A program made the position numbers and the translations under genes. From positions 1-14,412 of the forward strand of contig CAMKMR010000015.1 of assembly GCA_946413945.1 (NCBI GenBank): 14,412 nt of DNA, written 5' to 3'. Origin of the DNA: an uncultured Lachnospiraceae bacterium (lineage in GTDB: Bacteria > Bacillota > Clostridia > Lachnospirales > Lachnospiraceae). The notes below the pieces were generated by a model. The model did not search any database. It saw only the letters and a program-made list of their open reading frames with translations, and was not told the origin of the DNA. Below are positions 7,869 through 14,150 of the stretch, one piece after another (the stretch's first letter is position 1; every line of letters begins with the position of its first letter).

Positions 7869-7897
7869 TTGCAATTTAACACTTTAATGAATAAAAT
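7869..7897 (+). promoter_or_regulatory. Sigma-A-type promoter of the 7933 gene
   Basis: TTGCAA (7869-7874) and TAAAAT (7892-7897) are separated by exactly 17 bases. The predicted leader is about 28 bases and includes the AGGAGG ribosome site. Confidence 0.7.
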
Positions 7898-7932
7898 AGT
7901 AAATGCAATAACACACTAGGAGGTTTTTAACC

Positions 7933-8466
7933 ATGGGATTTGAGCAGTATCCAAGAATTAATGGATATATACAGAGCAAAGGTGGCGTAAAAAGAGGAGC
8001 ATTTAATAAGAAGGCTTATGATTCAGGGATGGAAAGCTGGAATAAGCTTTCATATGAAGAATATCAGAGGCTTGAAACTGAAGTTGATCGTGGATTTAAG
8101 ATCTTTGATGCTTTAGTTACACCAACAGCAATCATTATCACAAGACAAAAGACTGCAAAGGTAATACCAGTAAGGGACATAGTATGGATGTATACTCGTG
8201 TTGTAACAAACCGTTATAACTTTATTCCTACATCTAAGACACATAATATTTTACTTATGGATAGATATGGTGAATATGAAACTTTAGGTTTTACTACAAC
8301 AGGAGGTTTTTCTAAAAAGACTCCAGCAGATATAGCTCTTCAGACTATAAGAACTATAACTGAACTTACAAGAAAAGGTATTGTTTATGGTTATAATGAT
8401 GAGCTGGCTAAGAATGTGCAGAATGATCTTCAGGGTTTTGTAGCATACGTAGATTCTGTACAATAA
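7933..8466 (+). CDS. Conserved-looking cytosolic protein of unknown function, possibly PH-like fold
   Basis: A 177-residue protein that I do not recognise with certainty. It has no signal peptide or membrane segment. An N-terminal polar part (1-50) precedes an alternating hydrophobic region (about 56-125: TPTAIIITRQK, KVIPVRDIVWMYTRV, HNILLMDRYGEYETLGF), which reads as a beta-rich barrel. A helix (131-148) and a polar tail follow. Strand-turn-strand plus one helix is the layout of bacterial PH-like domains, but this is a guess from pattern alone. The gene has its own promoter, an AGGAGG site and its own terminator, so it is a single-gene unit. Neighbours give no clue to function. Confidence 0.8.
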   Translation: MGFEQYPRINGYIQSKGGVKRGAFNKKAYDSGMESWNKLSYEEYQRLETEVDRGFKIFDALVTPTAIIITRQKTAKVIPVRDIVWMYTRVVTNRYNFIPTSKTHNILLMDRYGEYETLGFTTTGGFSKKTPADIALQTIRTITELTRKGIVYGYNDELAKNVQNDLQGFVAYVDSVQ

Positions 8467-8540
8467 AGCGATAAGTCAGTAAAATTGGTACTTATCTTAT
8501 TATTTAACAGTCAATAAAAAAGAATAAATATAAAAAAAGA

Positions 8541-8571
8541 CAGTGGTTTTTTAAACCGCTGCCTTTTTTTT
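8541..8571. terminator. Bidirectional terminator between convergent genes
   Basis: CAGTGGTTT and AAACCGCTG pair (one G-U) around a 3-base loop. T-rich tracts leave the stem on both strands, so it can stop the 7933 gene rightward and the dioxygenase-like gene leftward. Confidence 0.88.
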
Positions 8572-8607
8572 ATGATAGCTCTTTTTTTATGTGTGTGTTT
8601 AATTATA

Positions 8608-9390
8608 CTAATTCCAGTAATAACCTGTCATAGCCATAGAACCTAATTTACAGAAATTGTTAAATACAGATACATTACTTCCCTGTGCAGCACCTAAGCA
8701 ATAAAGTAAAGGAAGGAAATGATCCGTTGTTGGAACAGCATAATAGAAGTTATCATGCTTTGTATATCGGATAACAGATTCAACGTCATTGTTTTTTATT
8801 GCAGTTGTAATGCATTTATTAAACTTTTCTGCCTTCGAAGTTCCATTTGGATTCTGCAAGTCTATATCTTTTATATTGTGAACCACGTTACCGCTGCCGA
8901 AGATAAGATAGCCTTCTTCTCGAAGAGAGGAGAGCTGAGTTCCTAACTGGAAGCTTTCCCTTGGGCTTAGGTTTTCATTTACTGAAAGCTGGACTACAGG
9001 GATAGAGGCATTTGGGAACATGTGCATAAGTACAGTCCATATTCCATGGTCGATGCCCCATTCATTATTTACAGTTACTTTGTCTCCAAGCATTTTGGAA
9101 ACTTCTTCTGAAAGCTCAATACTTCCGGCCACTTTGTATTTTACGTCATAGAGCTCTTCTGGAAAGCCGTACATGTTGTCATACACCTGTCTTGGTTCTG
9201 CAGTATGCTGAATATATGATCCTCTTGTGAACCAGTGACCAGAGATTGCAAGTATTGCCTTTGGCTTTCCGAATTCCTTCAAAATTTTTGATCCTATGTT
9301 AAACATTTCTTCAGTAATCGCATTGTTGTCAAGAGCTAGCATGGGATTTCCGTGTCCTGAAAAGACAACTGGCATTTTTCTTTTTTCCAT
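8608..9390 (-). CDS. ygiD: LigB/YgiD-type aromatic ring-opening dioxygenase-like protein (DODA family)
   Basis: A 260-residue protein that aligns well from memory with E. coli YgiD (4,5-DOPA extradiol dioxygenase-like). The putative metal ligands are His13 in SGHGNPM, His52 in SGHWFTRG and His224 in TTDHFLPLLY; His115 in WGIDHGIW and His171 in SGNVVHN complete the active site. YNMYGFPEELYDVKY-like spacing after the second His also matches the family (NMYGFPEELYDVKY here). The start has CGGGAG 7 bases upstream and a good promoter. The family opens catechol rings using molecular oxygen. In a probable anaerobe the real substrate or reaction may differ. It is transcribed alone, toward the 7933 gene. 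Confidence 0.88.
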   Translation of the reverse strand: MEKRKMPVVFSGHGNPMLALDNNAITEEMFNIGSKILKEFGKPKAILAISGHWFTRGSYIQHTAEPRQVYDNMYGFPEELYDVKYKVAGSIELSEEVSKMLGDKVTVNNEWGIDHGIWTVLMHMFPNASIPVVQLSVNENLSPRESFQLGTQLSSLREEGYLIFGSGNVVHNIKDIDLQNPNGTSKAEKFNKCITTAIKNNDVESVIRYTKHDNFYYAVPTTDHFLPLLYCLGAAQGSNVSVFNNFCKLGSMAMTGYYWN

Positions 9391-9431
9391 AGTTTTCTCC
9401 CGTTAATATGATTATCTTTAATCGAAATCGG

Positions 9432-9460
9432 ATTATACGCTAAGTTTTGAAAACTAGCAA
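9432..9460 (-). promoter_or_regulatory. Promoter of the ygiD-like gene
   Basis: On the minus strand TTGCTA (9455-9460) and a perfect TATAAT (9432-9437) are separated by 17 bases. The predicted leader is about 35 bases. Confidence 0.75.
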
Positions 9461-9777
9461 ACTGAAAAAATATGAAAAACGCTGAAACAGTCGGAGTTTC
9501 CTAATTCGTAAAACTGCACATAAAAGATATATATATCAAAGAAAAACTATAAAAGAGACACTATATTTTTTAGAGTACTAATTTTAATAGGGGTATTATA
9601 GATAAAAGCAGGAAACTAAAATGAGGACTATATGGCAGGATAATGGAAAAAACCGCATATAAGATATATAAAAAAAGATGACGTAATGTGGCTAAATTTA
9701 AGGGAAAATTAAGAATTATTAAATGAAATCTTTGCTTTTTTTATCATTTTCCATCGGAACGCAGAATTAGTAAAAGT
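9461..9777. other. AT-rich intergenic stretch without a supported gene
   Basis: I find no open frame longer than about a dozen codons with a usable ribosome site, no clear hairpin and no known RNA fold. A TATTAT box near 9595 and two tiny frames, at 9621 (13 codons) and 9643 (12 codons), are visible but not convincing. The stretch could be decayed sequence or hold an unrecognised small RNA. Confidence 0.4.
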
Positions 9778-9808
9778 AATAAAAAAGGAAGCGGACTAGC
9801 TTCCTTTT
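9778..9808 (-). terminator. Terminator of the SLC13-like permease gene
   Basis: On the minus strand AAAAGGAAGC pairs perfectly with GCTTCCTTTT across a 6-base loop and is followed by further T. The stem begins at the stop codon itself. Confidence 0.88.
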
Positions 9809-10913
9809 ATTTTAAAATGTAGTAAAGAGCAAGCAGGATAAGTAGATCCAGAATATTAAAGATGGTAAATATAAGAAGAAACTTTAAGGATTTAGAATTT
9901 TTCTTCTTTATATAAAACTGGAAGGTTATCACACTTGCCATAGATGCTATAAGACTGCCAAGACCTCCTAAGTTGCTGCCGATGACAAGGCTTTCTCCCT
10001 TATCTGTAAATCCAGAAAGAAGTATAGCTGCAGGAACATTGCTCATGATCTGGGAAGCTAATACAGCGGTGATACTTTCGCGACCAAGTATCATTTTTTC
10101 TAAGAAAGATCTGATAGGAGCGATACGGCCGAGGTTACCTATAAGTACAAAGAAAAATACAAAGGTAATCAGGAGGCTGTAGTTAACATCTTTAAAAATC
10201 TTTCTATCATAAATGAGTATAAAGATGAAAACGATGATAAATAATATCCAGTAATTTAATATCCTTATAATAGAAAGAATGGAAACTAAAAATAGAAGAC
10301 AATATATAAGCAGGGATTTTTTATCTATCTTTGTTTCAGCGATATCATCTAAAAAGTCACTGGTGTCAGCAGGGATCAGCATGGTCTGCAACATCAGGAT
10401 GAGAAGTGACAGGATGGTATAAGGTGCCATGAGTTTCAGGAAATCCATGAAGCCTATGTTAAAATAAGAAGATAGATACAGATTCTGAGGATTTCCAAAA
10501 GGTGTAAGCATGCTTCCTAAGTTTGCGGCGATAGTCTCTTCTACTAAAGTGAGGATCAGTATATCTTCAGAAAGGCCTGAAAATACGACAAGTGTAAGAG
10601 GAACTAGGGTTATCAGGCTGACATCATTTGTGACAAACATTGAAAGTATAAATGAAAAAATAGTAAGCAGCTGGGCAATCTTTCTTATATTTGATGTGCT
10701 GTTTATGATATGGCGACTGGCCAGATCAAAGGAACCGGATTTTTTTAGTCCACATGTTACAGCCATAAGACAAAAAAGGATGATTATTGTCCTATAATTG
10801 ATGTAATAGAGATATGCTTTATCAGGCCTGGTAAAAAAGCAGGAAATGATACTTAGCAGTCCGGATATTAGCAGTATGGGTTCTTTTTTGGCAAATTCTT
10901 TAATTTTATTCAT
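9807..10913 (-). CDS. Ion-transporter-superfamily permease (SLC13/ArsB-like anion transporter)
   Basis: A 368-residue, very hydrophobic protein with about ten predicted helices. Two re-entrant-type motifs mark the ion transporter superfamily: FVTNDVSLITLVPL (93-106) with NLGSMLTPFGNPQN (131-144) in the first half, and SNVPAAILLS (291-300) with GSNLGGLGSLIAS (312-324) in the second. This duplicated layout occurs in SLC13 dicarboxylate carriers, CitMHS metal-citrate carriers and ArsB. At 368 residues it is shorter than the 400-450 common in those families. The ATG has AGGAG 6 bases upstream. Divergent pairing with a metal-uptake operon and shared Fur-like half-sites hint at an organic-acid or metal-related substrate, which is inference. 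Confidence 0.78.
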   Translation of the reverse strand: MNKIKEFAKKEPILLISGLLSIISCFFTRPDKAYLYYINYRTIIILFCLMAVTCGLKKSGSFDLASRHIINSTSNIRKIAQLLTIFSFILSMFVTNDVSLITLVPLTLVVFSGLSEDILILTLVEETIAANLGSMLTPFGNPQNLYLSSYFNIGFMDFLKLMAPYTILSLLILMLQTMLIPADTSDFLDDIAETKIDKKSLLIYCLLFLVSILSIIRILNYWILFIIVFIFILIYDRKIFKDVNYSLLITFVFFFVLIGNLGRIAPIRSFLEKMILGRESITAVLASQIMSNVPAAILLSGFTDKGESLVIGSNLGGLGSLIASMASVITFQFYIKKKNSKSLKFLLIFTIFNILDLLILLALYYILK

Positions 10914-10946
10914 AGTGGCTCCTGTTGATACTTAAAAACATTTTGT

Positions 10947-10967
10947 TGATAATGAGTGCTTGATAAC
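10947..10967. promoter_or_regulatory. Pair of Fur-type half-sites downstream of the leftward promoter
   Basis: TGATAAT (10947-10953) and TGATAAC (10961-10967) are direct repeats, 14 bases apart start to start. Both match the TGATAAT arm of Fur boxes. They fall in the leader of the leftward permease transcript. Confidence 0.4.
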
Positions 10968-10968
10968 T

Positions 10969-10986
10969 AAAATGAAGATTCATTTT
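10969..10986. repeat. Inverted repeat in the divergent regulatory region
   Basis: AAAATGAA and TTCATTTT form a perfect 8-2-8 dyad. Allowing one bulged T on the left, TAAC and GTTA extend it by 4 pairs. It may be a regulator site or a leader hairpin of the leftward permease mRNA. Confidence 0.6.
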
Positions 10987-11014
10987 GTTATTTTATTTTT
11001 TAACACAAGGAAAC

Positions 11015-11023
11015 ATTATAACA
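11015..11023 (-). promoter_or_regulatory. Extended -10 promoter of the SLC13-like permease
   Basis: The minus strand reads TGTTATAAT, a full extended -10 element. This can compensate for the lack of a good -35. The leader would be about 95 bases. Confidence 0.6.
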
Positions 11024-11038
11024 CTATTTTTATAAAAC

Positions 11039-11067
11039 TTGCATTCCCTAAAATTTTATGGTATACC
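11039..11067 (+). promoter_or_regulatory. Promoter of the metal-uptake operon
   Basis: TTGCAT (11039-11044) and TATACC (11062-11067) are spaced by 17 bases. The predicted start site near 11074 lies inside the Fur-type box, as expected for a repressed promoter. The -10 match is only 4 of 6. Confidence 0.5.
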
Positions 11068-11071
11068 AATT

Positions 11072-11086
11072 TGAGAATTGTTATCA
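11072..11086 (+). promoter_or_regulatory. Fur-family box (7-1-7) over the operon start
   Basis: TGAGAATTGTTATCA matches the Fur consensus TGATAATnATTATCA at 12 of the 14 arm positions. It lies 23 bases before the first gene of a metal ABC operon. Fur, Zur and PerR boxes are similar, so the metal sensed cannot be fixed from this site. Confidence 0.55.
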
Positions 11087-11108
11087 TATTTATAAGAGGC
11101 GGTTATAA

Positions 11109-11429
11109 ATGAATCTTAGCAGGAAATGTTTTTATAGAAAGTCTGTCAGGTTAAAGGCAGCTATATTTGCGCTTATATTTATTATGATGATCTTTTTTTC
11201 AGAATTATTTATAGCTTTAAATTTAAAGCATGATTGTTGCGGAAAAGATTGCCCTGTATGTATGGAACTTGAGCAGGCTTTTAGAATCATACATAGCGTA
11301 AGAAAGACTGGACCAGTAAAAGCAGCAGTGTTAGTACTGTTTTCGATTGTAGTGATCAGTGAAAAGGAAGAAAAAGATCTTCTTTTAAAAGAAACTTTGG
11401 TAACAAAAAAAGTGGAAATCCTTATTTGA
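11109..11429 (+). CDS. Small membrane protein with a Cys-rich, putative metal-binding loop
   Basis: A 106-residue protein with two predicted membrane segments (about 17-38 and 69-84) joined by a polar loop. The loop holds HDCCGKDCPVC (His41, Cys43, Cys44, Cys48, Cys51), a dense set of thiol and imidazole ligands of the kind that binds zinc or another soft metal. A basic N-terminus suggests it starts in the cytoplasm and puts the loop outside, though topology is a prediction. The start has GAGGCGG upstream. It is the first gene of the ZnuABC-like operon and directly follows the Fur-type box. It may help capture or sense metal for the transporter. I believe similar short HxCxGxxCPxC proteins occur near metal transporters in Clostridia, but I know no assigned function. 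Confidence 0.75.
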   Translation: MNLSRKCFYRKSVRLKAAIFALIFIMMIFFSELFIALNLKHDCCGKDCPVCMELEQAFRIIHSVRKTGPVKAAVLVLFSIVVISEKEEKDLLLKETLVTKKVEILI

Positions 11430-11531
11430 TGTAAGATATAGAAATTAATATATTTAGATCGTTATGATCTGTATTTGATAAAGACATTGATAAAAAAAAC
11501 TGTATTTAGGTGTATTATCACTGGAGGAAAT

Positions 11532-12563
11532 ATGAAGAATAGATTTTTTAAAAAATTAATATGTATAGTAATTGCTGCATTTATGCTTATGTCACTAGGG
11601 GCTTGTCAGTCAAAGACTAACGACAATAAGGCCTCAAAGGAAGGGGCATCTTCCCTTACTAGTGCTGATAAAAAGTTTAGTATTGTATGTACAACATTCC
11701 CACAGTATGATTGGGTAAAACAGATTCTTGGGGATAAGGCGTCTGACTATAAGATAAGCCTTCTTCTTGATAATGGTGTAGATCTTCACAGCTATCAGCC
11801 AACAGCAGAAGATATTGTAAATATCGGTTCAGCTGATATATTTATATATGTTGGTGGAGAATCAGATAAATGGGTGGATGATGCTTTAAAAGAAAAGTCA
11901 AATCCTAACCTTAAAGCTATCAATCTTCTTGATGTACTTGGTGATGCTGTAAAGGAAGAAGAAGTAAAAGAAGGAATGCAGGCTGAAGAAGAGGAAGAAG
12001 CTGAAGAAGGTGAAGAAGAGGAAGTTGAATATGATGAACATGTTTGGCTTTCAGTTAAGAATGCAAAAGTATTAGTAAATGAAATCGCTTCAGAATTAGA
12101 AAATTTAGATAAGGATAATGCAGATTTATTTAAGGAAAATGCTGCTAAGTATATAGTTTCTCTTGATGATCTTGATAAGCAGTATGAAGATGCAGTGGCT
12201 TCAGCTAAGTTTAATACTGTAGTTTTTGCAGACAGATTCCCATTCAGGTATTTAGTTGAGGATTATAAGTTGGATTATTATGCAGCTTTTGTAGGATGCA
12301 GCGCAGAGTCGGAAGCATCATTTGAAACGATCACATTCCTTTCATCTAAGGTGGATCAGCTTGGACTTAAGTCAGTACTCGTGATCGAAACATCTGATAA
12401 GAAGATCGCTGAACAGGTTGTTGCAAATACAAAGAATAAAGATGCGAAGATCCTTGTTATGGATTCGCTTCAGTCAATCAGCAGCCAGGAACTTAATGGT
12501 GAGAAGACTTACCTTGGAGTAATGGCAGCAAATCTTGAAGTATTAAAAGAGGCACTTAACTAG
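11532..12563 (+). CDS. znuA: Metal ABC transporter substrate-binding lipoprotein (ZnuA/TroA-like, acidic-loop variant)
   Basis: A 343-residue lipoprotein: a basic and hydrophobic signal with lipobox LGAC (Cys25), then a cluster A-I metal-binding domain. First ligand His86 lies in VDLHSYQPT and second ligand His170 in YDEHVWLS. Just before His170 is a Glu-rich stretch (about 142-168) in the place where zinc-binding ZnuA proteins often have a His-rich loop. The usual third motif (HxAFGYL) is replaced by FADRFPFRYL (Asp234 a possible ligand), followed by GCSAESEAS (251-259 region: Cys256, Glu259). The ATG at 11532 is chosen because GGAGG precedes it and it gives a proper signal peptide; a TTG at 11475 is rejected. 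It should bind Zn or Mn outside the membrane and deliver it to the permease encoded downstream. Confidence 0.87.
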   Translation: MKNRFFKKLICIVIAAFMLMSLGACQSKTNDNKASKEGASSLTSADKKFSIVCTTFPQYDWVKQILGDKASDYKISLLLDNGVDLHSYQPTAEDIVNIGSADIFIYVGGESDKWVDDALKEKSNPNLKAINLLDVLGDAVKEEEVKEGMQAEEEEEAEEGEEEEVEYDEHVWLSVKNAKVLVNEIASELENLDKDNADLFKENAAKYIVSLDDLDKQYEDAVASAKFNTVVFADRFPFRYLVEDYKLDYYAAFVGCSAESEASFETITFLSSKVDQLGLKSVLVIETSDKKIAEQVVANTKNKDAKILVMDSLQSISSQELNGEKTYLGVMAANLEVLKEALN

Positions 12564-12583
12564 TGTTTTTTGGAGGATAGGAA

Positions 12584-13300
12584 ATGTCATATATAACATG
12601 TAAAGATCTTGTTTTAGGCTATAATGGAAACGCCATCAGTAAAAAAATGAATTTTTCCATAGATAAAGGGGATTATCTATTCATTTTAGGGGAGAATGGT
12701 ATAGGCAAATCAACACTTATCAAAACTCTTTTAGGACTGACTCCGGCTGTTTCGGGAGCTATAAGCCTAGGAGATGAATTTACTAAAAATGACATAGCCT
12801 ATCTTCCACAAAGAACAGACGCCCAGAAGGATTTTCCTGCAACTGTATTTGAGATAGTACTTTCAGGAGCCTTGTTAGGAAAGAAAAGAAGATTATTTGT
12901 TCATAGTGAAGACAAAGAAAAAGCAAAAGAACTTCTTAAGAGATTTGAAATTTATGATCTAAAAGATCGATGTTTTGCTGATCTTTCAGGTGGACAGCAG
13001 CAGAAGGTGCTTTTATCAAGGGCGCTTATCGCTGATAGAAAGGTGATAGTTTTAGATGAGCCTGTAACAGGACTTGATCCTATGGCTCAGCAGGAAATGT
13101 ATCAGTTTATTGCAAATTTAAATAAAGAAGGCATTAGTATTGTAATGATCTCTCATGATATGAATGCCATTAATTATGCCAGTTATGTATTACATATGAG
13201 CCATAAAGGAAATTTTTATGGCAGTGTAGAGGAATATAAAAACAGTAAATATTGGACTATCTACAATTTGGAACAGGAGGATGAAGATGCAGTTCAGTAA
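12584..13300 (+). CDS. znuC: Metal ABC transporter ATP-binding protein (ZnuC-like)
   Basis: A 238-residue ATPase with all motifs intact: Walker A GENGIGKST (36-44), Q-loop LPQR (Gln76), signature LSGGQ (134-138), Walker B VIVLDEP (154-160, catalytic Glu159) and the switch His191 in ISHDM. Size and sequence fit the ZnuC/AdcC/MntB group, which pairs with ABC-3 permeases. It powers metal uptake at the inner membrane face. GGAGG precedes the ATG, 20 bases after the binding-protein gene, and its end overlaps the permease gene by 14 bases, showing tight coupling. A short acidic tail (EQEDEDAVQ) ends the protein. Confidence 0.93.
   Translation: MSYITCKDLVLGYNGNAISKKMNFSIDKGDYLFILGENGIGKSTLIKTLLGLTPAVSGAISLGDEFTKNDIAYLPQRTDAQKDFPATVFEIVLSGALLGKKRRLFVHSEDKEKAKELLKRFEIYDLKDRCFADLSGGQQQKVLLSRALIADRKVIVLDEPVTGLDPMAQQEMYQFIANLNKEGISIVMISHDMNAINYASYVLHMSHKGNFYGSVEEYKNSKYWTIYNLEQEDEDAVQ
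13275..13280 (+). promoter_or_regulatory. Ribosome binding site deciding the ZnuB-like start
   Basis: AGGAGG touches the ATG at 13281, leaving no spacer, but lies 6 bases before the in-frame ATG at 13287. The second ATG is therefore the likely start. Confidence 0.7.
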
Positions 13301-14138
13301 CATTTTTGAAAAATTCGCATATTATCTTCAATTTCCATTTGTAGTAAAGGCTATAATAGTTGGAACTCTCGTTTCTTTTGTGGCAGCCTTACTGGGAGTT
13401 ACCTTGGTATTAAAAAGATATTCCTTTATTGGAGATGGCCTTTCTCATGTGGCCTTTGGCGCTATGGCAGTGGCAACGGTATTAAAGCTGACGAATAATG
13501 AGATCATAATTATGCCGGTCACAGTAATCTGTGCTATACTGATGCTTAGAAATGGCAGTAATGCAAAAATTAAAGGTGATGCCCTGATAGCTATGCTATC
13601 TGTAGGCGCTCTTGCTTTTGGTTATCTTGTAATGAATGTTTTTGGAACATCCGCAAATGTATCTGGGGATGTCTGTACGACCCTTTTTGGATCAACTTCA
13701 ATTCTTACTTTACAGGATAGCGAAGTCATATTTTGTGTAGTTGTCTGTATTGCAGTTGTTGTAGCTTATGTTTTCCTCTACAATAAGATTTTTGCTGTAA
13801 CTTTCGATGAGAATTTTATGGCGGCTATGGGAGAAAATGTAAAGCTATATAATTTGATCATTGCAGTTATCACAGCGGTTATAATAGTACTTGCCATGGA
13901 TTTGGTTGGATCCCTGCTTATCACAGCACTTCTTGTTCTTCCTTCTCTTTCGGCAATGAGAGTAATGAAGAGCTTTAAGAGCGTAGTAATCTATGCAGCT
14001 TTGTTATCCGGTTTTGGAGCTTTTCTAGGAATGTTTATTTCAATAGTTTTTTCAACTCCGGTTGGCCCAACTATAGTATTGCTGGATCTGATCATATTTA
14101 TACTTAATTATTTTGTAGGTATGTTCATAAAAAGGTAG
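13287..14138 (+). CDS. znuB: Metal ABC transporter permease, ABC-3 family (ZnuB-like)
   Basis: A 283-residue membrane protein with about eight predicted helices. The conserved ABC-3 motif GDGLSHVAFGA (49-59) follows the first helix and VLKRYSF loop, and the late DLVGSLLITALLVLPS segment (from about 205) is also typical. It forms the metal channel with the ZnuC-like ATPase and takes metal from the ZnuA-like lipoprotein. It overlaps the ATPase gene by 14 bases. Metal identity (Zn or Mn) cannot be decided from the permease. The following lipoprotein gene starts 12 bases later, apparently in the same operon. Confidence 0.92.
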   Translation: MQFSNIFEKFAYYLQFPFVVKAIIVGTLVSFVAALLGVTLVLKRYSFIGDGLSHVAFGAMAVATVLKLTNNEIIIMPVTVICAILMLRNGSNAKIKGDALIAMLSVGALAFGYLVMNVFGTSANVSGDVCTTLFGSTSILTLQDSEVIFCVVVCIAVVVAYVFLYNKIFAVTFDENFMAAMGENVKLYNLIIAVITAVIIVLAMDLVGSLLITALLVLPSLSAMRVMKSFKSVVIYAALLSGFGAFLGMFISIVFSTPVGPTIVLLDLIIFILNYFVGMFIKR

Positions 14139-14150
14139 GAAGTAGTAAAA

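Noticed and set aside
11456..11470. AGATC-GTTAT-GATCT hairpin as a terminator between the small protein and znuA
   Set aside because: The stem is only 5 bp and has no U tract, so it is too weak to call.
11475..11531. TTG start adding 19 residues to the ZnuA-like protein
   Set aside because: It would bury the lipoprotein signal peptide. ATG 11532 has GGAGG directly upstream and a proper signal.
13281..13286. ATG at 13281 as the ZnuB-like start
   Set aside because: AGGAGG abuts it with no spacer. The ATG at 13287 has the normal 6-base spacing.
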